A DNA stretch of 7,325 nucleotides from an uncultured Clostridia bacterium (GTDB lineage Bacteria > Bacillota > Clostridia > Saccharofermentanales > Fastidiosipilaceae): NCBI GenBank assembly GCA_947253135.1, contig CAMXYS010000082.1:1-7325 (forward strand), read 5' to 3'. The position numbers were made by a program, and so were the translations under genes. Below the pieces are notes generated by a model. That model was not told the DNA's origin, did not search any database, and saw only the letters and a program-made list of their open reading frames with translations. Of the stretch, positions 1 to 7,279 are shown piece by piece. Position 1 is the first letter of the stretch, and each line of letters begins with the position of its first letter.

Positions 1-42
1 GTCAAAACTTATATTAAAAAGCAGAATTTAGGAGGATACTAT

Positions 43-2001
43 ATGACGAGAAAAGAAGGTAAATTGTCAGTCAGCACCGAGAATATTTTCCCTATTATAC
101 GGCAATGGCTTTATTCGGACCGGGATATTTTTATTAGAGAGTTGGTTTCAAATGCCACCGATGCTATTTCTAAAATGGAGCGGTTGGTCTCCTTGGGCGA
201 TGCCAAGTTAGCAGATGATCCGACTTACCGTATTGATGTGGTGCTGGATTCAGAGGCCGGCACCCTGGCAATTATTGATAACGGTCTGGGCATGACCGCA
301 GCTGAAATTGATAAGTACATTAATGATATTGCTTATTCCGGCGCGGTTGACTTTGTCCAGCACTGTGAAGAGGCAGGGGGAGACGCTGAAGGCATTATCG
401 GCCACTTTGGTTTGGGTTTTTATTCGGCCTTTATGGTTGCAGATAAGGTAGAGATCAACAGCTTATCTTGGCAGCAAGGAGCTGAGCCGGCCCGCTGGGT
501 TTCAGAAACGGGCACAGAGTATGCCATGGACAAGGGCGACTGCCAAGAGCGTGGGACGACCATCACCTTGACCCTGGACGAGGATGCCCAAAAAGAGTTG
601 ACAGCCGACCACCTGCGGTCTATTTTGCATAAGTATTGTGAATTTATGCCCCAGCCTATCTTTTTTAAAGATGTCGTGGGTGACCGTGAGCGCCAAGCGG
701 CCGGCGAAAAGCGTTATCAAGCTGACCTGGAGGCCTACCGCCAGAGAAAGTCTGAGGCGGAGGCGGAGAACAAGGACTTTACGGAGCACGAGCCGATTCC
801 ACCCACACCGGTAGTAGAGCAGCCCGTCAATGATACGGACCCCTTGTGGAAGAAGAATCCCAGGCAAGTAGACGATCAAGCTTACATCGATTTTTATCAC
901 AAGGCCTGCCGAGACTACAAGGACCCCCTGTTCTGGATTCACCTGAATATGGACTACCCTTTCCGCCTGCAGGGTATCCTGTATTTCCCCGAACTGGAAA
1001 ATCGCTACGAGACCTTAGACGGACGCATCAAACTGTACAATAACCAGGTCTTTGTAGCGGATAATTTGCAAGATATCATCCCGGACTTTTTGTTTTTGCT
1101 CAAAGGCTTTATCGACAGCCCCGACGTCCCCCTCAATGTATCCCGCAGTGCCCTGCAGGCTGACAGCCATGTTAAAAAATTATCCGACCATATTGTGCGC
1201 AAGGTGGCTGACAAGTTAAATGAACTCTTTAAAAAAGAGCGGGAAACTTATGCCGGCTATTGGAAGGATATCCATATTTTTATCAAGTACGGAGTGCTGC
1301 GCGACGAGAAATTCTACGACCGGGTCAAAGAAAGTCTTTTGTTCATTGACACAGAAGGTAAGGACCACACGCTGGCTGAATTGGGGCAAACCGTGCATTA
1401 CACAGTAGACCAAGACCAACAGGTCAGCTACATCCGCCGGGCACAAAAGGCAGGCCACACCGTGGTAGTTTTGGATGATGAATTGGATATCCCCTTTATC
1501 TCTTATCTGGAGAGCAAGCAAGAGGGGTTGAAGTTTGCCCGCATCGACACGGATTTGGAGGGCGAGGCCGGGAAGGAAGAATGGCAGGAGACTGTCACCG
1601 ACCTCTTCCGTCAAGCTGCCGCAGATGAAAAGTTAGCTGTTGAAGTCAAGGCGCTCGGTGCAGATGAGCCTGCCGCAGCCCTGGTCGAGACAGAAGCCAG
1701 TCGGCGGAATCTGGAGATGAGAAAACAATTTGAAAGAATGCAGGGCAAGCAAGGAGACTTTGACTTGGCAGAAGCCTTCCCGGTAGAGCGCAAGCTGGAG
1801 GTCAACACAGATGCGGCCTTGACAGACAAGTTGGTCAGCCTGGTGAAAGCCGGAGACGAAGGCAAGTTGGCAGCAGAAGTGGCTGAAGTTGTATACGACT
1901 TGGCCCGGCTGAGCCACGGTTCGCTTCAAGGTGATGACCTAAACCGCTTTTTAAAACGCAATACAGCTGTCTTAAATGCCTTATTGTCAACTGAGCAATA
2001 A
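43..2001 (+). CDS. htpG: Chaperone protein HtpG (bacterial Hsp90), complete
   Basis: This is the cytosolic ATP-dependent Hsp90 chaperone, a homodimer that remodels client proteins. The N-terminal GHKL ATPase domain shows ELVSNATDA (residues 33-41, with Asn37 and Asp40), DNGLGM (79-84, Asp79 being the adenine-contacting Asp) and the lid glycine motif GHFGLGFYS (120-128). The middle domain has LNVSRS (364-369), whose Arg368 matches the conserved Arg that senses the ATP gamma-phosphate. The C-terminal dimerisation region runs to about residue 652. The length slightly exceeds the usual 620-630, mainly because of a long charged segment at about 213-262 between the N and middle domains. The start is supported by AGGAGG at 30-35, seven bases upstream. 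A TATATT at 10-15 could be a -10 box, but its -35 would lie outside the window. Downstream is an intrinsic terminator, so the gene is probably the last or only one of its transcript. Confidence 0.98.
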   Translation: MTRKEGKLSVSTENIFPIIRQWLYSDRDIFIRELVSNATDAISKMERLVSLGDAKLADDPTYRIDVVLDSEAGTLAIIDNGLGMTAAEIDKYINDIAYSGAVDFVQHCEEAGGDAEGIIGHFGLGFYSAFMVADKVEINSLSWQQGAEPARWVSETGTEYAMDKGDCQERGTTITLTLDEDAQKELTADHLRSILHKYCEFMPQPIFFKDVVGDRERQAAGEKRYQADLEAYRQRKSEAEAENKDFTEHEPIPPTPVVEQPVNDTDPLWKKNPRQVDDQAYIDFYHKACRDYKDPLFWIHLNMDYPFRLQGILYFPELENRYETLDGRIKLYNNQVFVADNLQDIIPDFLFLLKGFIDSPDVPLNVSRSALQADSHVKKLSDHIVRKVADKLNELFKKERETYAGYWKDIHIFIKYGVLRDEKFYDRVKESLLFIDTEGKDHTLAELGQTVHYTVDQDQQVSYIRRAQKAGHTVVVLDDELDIPFISYLESKQEGLKFARIDTDLEGEAGKEEWQETVTDLFRQAAADEKLAVEVKALGADEPAAALVETEASRRNLEMRKQFERMQGKQGDFDLAEAFPVERKLEVNTDAALTDKLVSLVKAGDEGKLAAEVAEVVYDLARLSHGSLQGDDLNRFLKRNTAVLNALLSTEQ

Positions 2002-2033
2002 CTTTTAAGGCTTGATTACAAAGAGAGGATTCG

Positions 2034-2064
2034 CACCGGCCTGAAATGGCAGATGCTGCCGGTG
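2034..2064 (+). other. Hairpin in the htpG 3' untranslated region
   Basis: There is a perfect 7-bp inverted repeat, CACCGGC (2034-2040) with GCCGGTG (2058-2064), around a 17-base loop. It lies 32 bases after the htpG stop and 6 bases before the terminator stem. It may simply stabilise the 3' end of the htpG message. It could also be part of a small structured RNA ending at the terminator, but nothing else supports that. The function is unknown. Confidence 0.4.
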
Positions 2065-2070
2065 GCATGG

Positions 2071-2107
2071 GGCGGGCTTAACAGAAAAAGCCCGCCTTTG
2101 ATCTTTT
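2071..2107 (+). terminator. Rho-independent terminator of htpG
   Basis: A 9-bp perfect, GC-rich stem, GGCGGGCTT (2071-2079) with AAGCCCGCC (2088-2096), closes an 8-base A-rich loop. It is followed by the T-rich tail TTTGATCTTTT (2097-2107). It lies 70 bases past the htpG stop and 114 bases before argS. It should end htpG transcription and separates the htpG and argS units. Confidence 0.9.
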
Positions 2108-2190
2108 AAAGGTCAATTGCACTTTCTTTTTTTAAACGCAGAAAGGGGCCGAATCGGTTAAAATGGTAGTTAATATAAAAAGAGCCGCCG

Positions 2191-2196
2191 TATACT
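2191..2196 (+). promoter_or_regulatory. Weak candidate -10 box for argS
   Basis: TATACT matches five of six bases of TATAAT and sits 25 bases before the argS ATG, leaving room for the AGGGAG ribosome binding site (2207-2212). No good -35 hexamer lies 16-18 bases upstream. Other AT-rich candidates, such as TAAAAT at 2159-2164, also lack a partner. The same stretch can form a 6-bp hairpin, GAGCCG (2182-2187) with CGGCTC (2200-2205), if transcription starts further upstream. A promoter is expected here because of the terminator upstream, but its position is uncertain. Confidence 0.25.
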
Positions 2197-2220
2197 GCCC
2201 GGCTCAAGGGAGAAAAAGAG

Positions 2221-3969
2221 ATGGATTTTGTTACAGAAATTGCCGGCTTAATTGCCACTGAGACAGGCCTACCGGCCGCTGATATAAAACCTTATATAGA
2301 GGTTCCGCCACAGTCGGAATTGGGAGACTTCGCCTTTCCTTGTTTTCGTTTAGCCAAGACCTTGCGTCAGGCACCGCCGCAGATAGCGGCCGACTTGGCT
2401 GCCAAACTCACCCCCTTGCCCCCCTATTTAACCAAAATTGTCCAAGCCGGCGGCTACCTTAATTTTTTTATCGACCGCAGTATCTTGATTCAGGCTGCCT
2501 TTGAATTAGCCTTAGCGTCGGACCGGGACCTGGGCGCAGGGGAAGAAGGCCGGGGGAAGACGGTTCTAATCGAGTATTCCTCTCCGAATATAGCTAAACC
2601 TTTTCATATCGGGCATGGCTTTACCACGATTTTGGGCGAATCCTTGGCCCGCATTTATGACCGCCTGGGTTACAACACCGTGCGGATGAACCATTTGGGT
2701 GATTATGGCACCCAGTTTGGCAAACTGATTGTCGCCTACGGCATTTGGGGCGACGATGACCGCCTGGAAAAAGAACCGATTGACGAGTTGCTCCGCATTT
2801 ATGTCAAGTTTCACCAAGAAGCAGAACACGAAATGGAGATCAGTGGCAAGAGTGAGTTGGAGGAAAGGGCCCGGGAGGCCTTCCGCCGCCTGGAGCAAGG
2901 CGAGGCCTATGAAAGAGAGCTTTGGCAGCGTTTCCGCGACGTCAGTTTACAAGAATTTAACCGCGTCTATGACCGGTTGGGTATTCATTTTGACAACCTC
3001 AATGGTGAAAGCTTTTACAGTGACCGTATTCCGGCCGTTGTCACCATGCTGAAAGAAAAAGGACTTCTGGAGGAAAGCCAGGGGGCCCAGGTAGTCCGTT
3101 TGGACGAAGAGGGGCTGCCACCCTGTATTATCTTAAAATCAGACGGCACGACCATTTACGCCTCACGCGATATCGCCGCTGTTTTATACCGCGATGAAAA
3201 ATGGCATTTCGACCGCAATATCTATGTGGTCGGCTTGCCGCAGACTTTGCATTTTAAACAGGTTTTTGGTGTTTTAAGAAAGGCCGGTTATGAGTGCGCT
3301 GACCGCTGCCGGCACATCGGCTTTGGCACGGTTAAATTGCCTGACGGTGCCATTAGCACCCGGCAGGGCAGCGTTATTAAATTAGATGATTTGTTTAATG
3401 AGGCTGTTAACAAATGCGCAGCCATCATTAAAGCAAATGCAGAAGCCCGCCAAGATGAGATGTCAGCTGAGGAAATTCAGGAGATAGCAGAAAAAGTCGG
3501 CCTGGGTGCGGTTATCTACATGTTTGTAAAAAGCAGCCGGGAGCGTGATATTGTCTTTAAGTGGGATGAGGTGCTGGACTTTGACGGTGACACCGCCCCC
3601 TATCTGCAATATACCTATGCCAGGGCGAAGAGTATTCTCCGCCGGGCCAGTGCAGCCGATACGGATGTGCCGCCGACCGATATTGACTGTGCTTTAATTA
3701 ACTCCGATACCGTCTTTCAAATCGCTCGCGATATCGAGGCCTTTGGCAATACAGTTCGTCAAGCTGCTGAGACCGGTGAACCCTTCATGGTGGCCCGGCA
3801 AATCAGTCAAATTGCCAGAGCCTTCAATCGTTTTTACAATACAGACCCAATTCTCAGCACCGCTGATCGAGAGTTGCGCCGAGCCAGGCTGTTAGTCTGC
3901 CGGGCAGTCTGTCGGGCGTTGCGAGAGGGCTTGTTCCTCCTGGGTATTGAAACAGTTGAAAAGATGTAA
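2221..3969 (+). CDS. argS: Arginyl-tRNA synthetase, complete
   Basis: This class I aminoacyl-tRNA synthetase charges tRNA-Arg with arginine at the cost of ATP in the cytosol. The N-terminal tRNA D-loop recognition domain (about 1-110) contains the typical ELGDFAFPCF segment. The catalytic core begins at VLIEYSSPNIAKPFHIGH; the HIGH signature is residues 129-132, followed by NHLGDYGTQFGKL, which is typical of ArgRS. The second signature is the degenerate ISTRQGS (378-384) in place of KMSKS, which is normal for many bacterial ArgRS. The all-alpha anticodon-binding (DALR) domain starts near APYLQYTYARA (about 458) and ends with the usual LLGIE..EKM tail. At 582 residues the protein is full length. 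The ATG is preceded by AGGGAG at 2207-2212. The next gene starts 30 bases after its stop with no terminator between them, so the two are probably co-transcribed. Confidence 0.98.
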   Translation: MDFVTEIAGLIATETGLPAADIKPYIEVPPQSELGDFAFPCFRLAKTLRQAPPQIAADLAAKLTPLPPYLTKIVQAGGYLNFFIDRSILIQAAFELALASDRDLGAGEEGRGKTVLIEYSSPNIAKPFHIGHGFTTILGESLARIYDRLGYNTVRMNHLGDYGTQFGKLIVAYGIWGDDDRLEKEPIDELLRIYVKFHQEAEHEMEISGKSELEERAREAFRRLEQGEAYERELWQRFRDVSLQEFNRVYDRLGIHFDNLNGESFYSDRIPAVVTMLKEKGLLEESQGAQVVRLDEEGLPPCIILKSDGTTIYASRDIAAVLYRDEKWHFDRNIYVVGLPQTLHFKQVFGVLRKAGYECADRCRHIGFGTVKLPDGAISTRQGSVIKLDDLFNEAVNKCAAIIKANAEARQDEMSAEEIQEIAEKVGLGAVIYMFVKSSRERDIVFKWDEVLDFDGDTAPYLQYTYARAKSILRRASAADTDVPPTDIDCALINSDTVFQIARDIEAFGNTVRQAAETGEPFMVARQISQIARAFNRFYNTDPILSTADRELRRARLLVCRAVCRALREGLFLLGIETVEKM

Positions 3970-3986
3970 GTGCCGGCAATCCGGTT

Positions 3987-3993
3987 GGAGAGG
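3987..3993 (+). promoter_or_regulatory. Ribosome binding site that fixes the start of the M3-like gene
   Basis: GGAGAGG lies six bases before the ATG at 4000, in the argS to M3-like gap. Another ATG at 3996-3998 (ATGAATG) is only two bases from the site and opens a frame that stops after six codons, at 4014-4016. Spacing and frame both favour 4000. Confidence 0.75.
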
Positions 3994-3999
3994 CTATGA

Positions 4000-5889
4000 A
4001 TGGCAGGGCAAGATAAAACAAGAGAGCAAGTCGGTTGGCCTGACTGGGACGACTATCCGGATTTTACCGACCTGACCTATCGACCGCTTTATATTGATGA
4101 TATAGCCGGCACCCTCAACCGGGCGGCCAGTGGACTTGAAGATTTGTTGGATGCCCGGCGCCTTGATGTAGACCAATTGAGCCGCCGGGTGAAGCATATC
4201 CTAGGACGACTTTTAGTTGCCTTAGAAGACTACTGCAGGGCCAGAAGCCTGGCGGAGTATTGCTTTCAGGTCAACCGGTCAGACGCTTATTTCGCAGCTG
4301 AAAGAGACCGTTATCGGAGCGAAAGAAGGCGGTTGAATGACTTGATGCGGGATATTTATCAAGCCATTTTACGGCATGACGAATTGTTGGTGGAATTGGC
4401 TGATGAAACCGGTAAAATGCCACTCTTTCATGTGCAAAATCAAACTGCCATCAACCGCTATACCGTCAATCCTGAACAAGAAGAAGAAAACCGCTTGGTC
4501 GCCCGGTTGCAAGCAAACGGAGAGATGGTTAAAGATATCCCCTTAGCCTTATACCGAGCAGGTGCAGACCGCCCTGCACCTGAGGCCGTCAGCAACCGCG
4601 ATCCTGTCTTGCAGGAAGATGCCAGTCGGTGGGCTGACGTTGCAGCAGCCGCAACAAGGCAGCCTGCTGCGACCGCGGCGGTCAACCCCTTGTTAGATCG
4701 CCTGCTGGCTGTTCGCAAAAACTTGGCTGAAGAGCAAGGTTTTCCGAATTTTATCAGCCTTGGTTACAGGCGGTTGGGTTATTTTGGCATTGAGCCGGAG
4801 GCGGCTTTGAAGCTACATAACTTGATTGTTGATTATGTGGTCCCCCTGGCAGCTGATCTGCGCTATCTCAAAGGACGCGGTGGCCGGTGGGGGGCGCCAC
4901 AAGATGTTTTGCAAGCTTCGGTTCTGCCTTTTAAGCACTGGTGGGAACACCGCGGCTTGTCCGGGTCGACGGCTTTAAAACTGCATCCTTACTTGGACGG
5001 GGCGAAGCGAAAAAAGGCCGGGCGTTTAAAAGAAACGCCGGCGGCAGATCGGCTGTTTAATGAGGTCTTGGTCAGCAGTCTGGGCGGATATGCGCCCGAT
5101 TTTTGGTTGCAGTTGCGCGACAAGGGCTATATTCAAATATATAACCGCCCCGGCCAGGATTTAAGGGACAAGTGCTACCGCTTATTTGATCCTCCCTTTC
5201 CGGCCCTCTATTGCAACCTGCCCCTCTTGCCGGAAACACTGGCCGGCTATTTTAATATGGCCGGGCGAGCCTATGGCTACCTGTGCTGCTCCGATGACTA
5301 CAACCCTTTTACCTACCTCGATCCTGGCCTGGCAAATGTCAGGATATGGGGCAAGGGGATGGAGTTTTTATGCTACTTCGGCGCCGATCTTTTATTTGCA
5401 TCAGCAGAGGACGCTGACCGTTGGCGCTTTTGCCATATGGCCAATACTGTTCTGGAAATGCCACTGCTGGCGCTTCTGGATGCCTTTCAGTTCCGTTTGT
5501 ATACTGCCGGAGAGACCGAGCCGGCAGACCGCAATCAGATTTGGCTGGAAGAAGTCAGGCGCTTTTTTCCGGACTTGGCAGACGATTCTGCTTGGCTTCA
5601 AGGTCAGGCCGGCCGGTGGACCGGTTTTCGTTCAACCTACACCGAGCCATTTTCCCCCCTGTCTAAGTTAATGGCCAGCCTGACCGGTGTCAGTCTGTGG
5701 CGCCGCTCATTGGACCGCCGGTCAACAGCTATTTTAGCTTTTGAAAATTTTTGCACCATGACCAACGATGACATGCTGCCGGAGATCCTAAATAAGTCGC
5801 GGCTACCCAACCCCTTTTCTAAGGACAGTTTAAAAAAATCCATGTACAAGGTGAGCGCCTTTTTAGACGAGGGCACCTCCATCAGATAA
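4000..5889 (+). CDS. M3-family oligoendopeptidase-like protein lacking all catalytic residues (predicted pseudopeptidase)
   Basis: The 629-residue product resembles M3 (PepF / M3B oligoendopeptidase) zinc peptidases, which cut short peptides in the cytosol. Family landmarks are GFPNFISLGYRRLGY (about 247-261), the segment before the zinc helix (about 395-418), GMEFL (453-457) matching SMEFL, MPLLALLDAFQF (487-498) matching IPYG.MVDEFQH, and a stretch from RW (539-540) through TYTEPF to VSLW that fits the family C-terminal active-site block without gaps. The active site is gone: HExxH is N419-M-A-G-R423, the third zinc ligand is Arg448, and the transition-state His and Tyr are Arg544 and Lys556. 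The 419-423-448 spacing equals that of His473-His477-Glu502 in thimet oligopeptidase, so the alignment is secure. No signal peptide or membrane segment is visible. The frame is open throughout with a good ribosome binding site, 30 bases after argS. Comparison was to the family pattern from memory. The function is unknown; peptide binding or scaffolding is an inference. Confidence 0.85.
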   Translation: MAGQDKTREQVGWPDWDDYPDFTDLTYRPLYIDDIAGTLNRAASGLEDLLDARRLDVDQLSRRVKHILGRLLVALEDYCRARSLAEYCFQVNRSDAYFAAERDRYRSERRRLNDLMRDIYQAILRHDELLVELADETGKMPLFHVQNQTAINRYTVNPEQEEENRLVARLQANGEMVKDIPLALYRAGADRPAPEAVSNRDPVLQEDASRWADVAAAATRQPAATAAVNPLLDRLLAVRKNLAEEQGFPNFISLGYRRLGYFGIEPEAALKLHNLIVDYVVPLAADLRYLKGRGGRWGAPQDVLQASVLPFKHWWEHRGLSGSTALKLHPYLDGAKRKKAGRLKETPAADRLFNEVLVSSLGGYAPDFWLQLRDKGYIQIYNRPGQDLRDKCYRLFDPPFPALYCNLPLLPETLAGYFNMAGRAYGYLCCSDDYNPFTYLDPGLANVRIWGKGMEFLCYFGADLLFASAEDADRWRFCHMANTVLEMPLLALLDAFQFRLYTAGETEPADRNQIWLEEVRRFFPDLADDSAWLQGQAGRWTGFRSTYTEPFSPLSKLMASLTGVSLWRRSLDRRSTAILAFENFCTMTNDDMLPEILNKSRLPNPFSKDSLKKSMYKVSAFLDEGTSIR

Positions 5890-5963
5890 CCGGTCGAATT
5901 CAGGTGAGGGCACCCGGCACAGTCAGGCGGAAAATCTTAAAATTGAAGATCAGAGTAGCAGGG

Positions 5964-5990
5964 TGGCAAAGGGCAGCAGGCGCTTTGCCA
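5964..5990. terminator. Hairpin between convergent genes, possible weak bidirectional terminator
   Basis: There is a perfect 8-bp inverted repeat, TGGCAAAG (5964-5971) with CTTTGCCA (5983-5990), around an 11-base loop. It directly abuts the stop codon of the phosphatase gene on the minus strand and lies 74 bases after the stop of the M3-like gene. Neither side has a proper T-run, so it is a weak candidate. A second small AT-rich stem, ATCTT (5934-5938) with AAGAT (5946-5950), is followed by TTTT when read on the minus strand and may help end phosphatase transcription. Confidence 0.4.
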
Positions 5991-7279
5991 TTAATCAAAT
6001 TGCTCCTTGATCGCACCTGTCCGAAAGGCAGTGACTAAGTCCTTTAAGTCTTGGATGCGTTCCATATAAAGCAGTCCTTCGTCAGTGTCGCGCACGCGCA
6101 GCCGGTGGGGCATCACCCGTTCAACATGGATATTGGGCGTATAGCTGGCCATGTCATTTTCAATTTGCTCAAAGCTGTGGTGCTCGGCCAAGGCCAAGTG
6201 GTGTGAATTGAAAATCAAGGTGTAGCCGGCAATCCCCGTGGTTGCTTGGTAGGCTTTGGAAATGCCACCGTCAATAACAAAGAGCTTGCCGCCGGCCTTA
6301 ACGGGCGTTTCGCCGTCTTTTATCTTAACCGGCACATGGCCGTTGATAATGTGTGAATAGGGAGAGTCCAGGCCAAATTCAGCGAATATCATGTCACAAA
6401 TTTCTTCTTTTTGTGACAGCCGGTAGTAGGGATTGTAGATTTCCTCTCGCAGTTTTTTATCATCGATAAAATAACGTTCAAAGGTGGCCATTTTACTCTT
6501 GCCGAATAGTGGAGATTTAGTGCCGGTCCACAGGTACCACATAAAATCGATGGCATCCTTTTTTTCGGGGTCGGAGTCAGACCCAAAGTAGGCGGTCATC
6601 ATCTGCCGATAGCAAAAGTCCATCAGGGACTTGCCCGCATAGTAGTGCCCCTTTATTTCGATGCCGTCAAAGTGCCCGTCTTTAGTCATGGGTAGGCAAC
6701 CGTGAAAAAGCAGGTTGTTGTTTACACATTTATATGTGTTGCCTTTAGTATAGAGAAAGCGGATGTGTCGGTGCAGCGGCTCGCTGTGTTTAAAAGAAGA
6801 TTCGATGCTGGCCATCAGTTCAGCTTCATCGGCAGTCAGGCGGTTGGGGTCGGCCGGGTCTACCGTCGGAAAGTTGGTGTCCAACAGCGGATAGTCGCGA
6901 TCTCCGGCCCGGTAAAGGCCCTTTTCATAGTCGATTTTTTTTAGGACATTGCGGTGGTCCAAGCCATATTCAGGTCTTTCTTCCGCCAGCTGTCCTTGCA
7001 GTTTTGTTTCTATGATGGCGATGGCTTTGTGCATTTTAGCGGCCAGGCTGAGGTCCAACAGGGCGTACTGAGTCCCTTTGGAAGCGGCTGTCTTAGGCTG
7101 AAAACAGCTGCAGGGATCATCCCCATAAACACTTTGGGCAAAGTTGGAGAGGGGGCGCAAGTTGAGTCCATAGCCATCCTCCAGGGCGTCAAAATTGCTG
7201 TAGCGCATGGCGATGCGGAGCACACTGCACATGCAGAGGCGGTTGCCGGCAGCAGCTCCCATCCAAACAACGTCATGGT
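5991..7279 (-). CDS. fbp: Fructose-1,6-bisphosphatase class III, C-terminal part (N-terminus missing)
   Basis: This enzyme hydrolyses fructose-1,6-bisphosphate to fructose-6-phosphate in gluconeogenesis. The class III family is metal-dependent, belongs to the calcineurin-like phosphoesterases and is typical of Bacillota. Visible here are HDVVWMGAAAGN, the end of the GNHD metal-binding motif (7241-7277), the NGHVPVK motif (around 6324-6344), the SKAYQ.TTGIAGYTL block, and the usual C-terminus with RVRDTDEG and DL..L..A.R.GAIKE. About 428 codons remain; family members are roughly 640-670 residues, so about the first third is absent. The Met at 7260-7262 is internal (the family reads W-M-G-A-A-A-G) and is not a start. 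The frame runs on upstream to 7279, where sequencing adapter begins inside the codon expected to be Asn of GNHD: the two remaining genomic bases, AC, fit AAC. The gene is cut by the contig end, not by mutation. It is convergent with the M3-like gene. Confidence 0.97.

Noticed and set aside
2034..2110. T-box riboswitch upstream of argS (GGTGGCA before a terminator)
   Set aside because: The GGTGGCA lacks the rest of the conserved T-box element (AGGGTGG.ACCGCG), no specifier stem is seen, and only about 30 bases separate the htpG stop from the first hairpin, far too few for a T-box leader.
3349..3369. Missing KMSKS motif in arginyl-tRNA synthetase as a sign of inactivity
   Set aside because: Many functional bacterial ArgRS have a degenerate second motif like this one; the HIGH motif and all domains are intact.
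4458..4718. Minus-strand 86-codon frame inside the M3-like gene, and similar long frames opposite htpG and argS
   Set aside because: They overlap clear coding sequence, lack ribosome binding sites, and have low-complexity or unfamiliar products. They are chance antisense frames in GC-balanced coding DNA.
5186..5671. 161-codon plus-strand frame inside the M3-like gene, considered as evidence of a frameshift
   Set aside because: The main frame keeps recognisable family landmarks on both sides and throughout this stretch, while this frame shows none.
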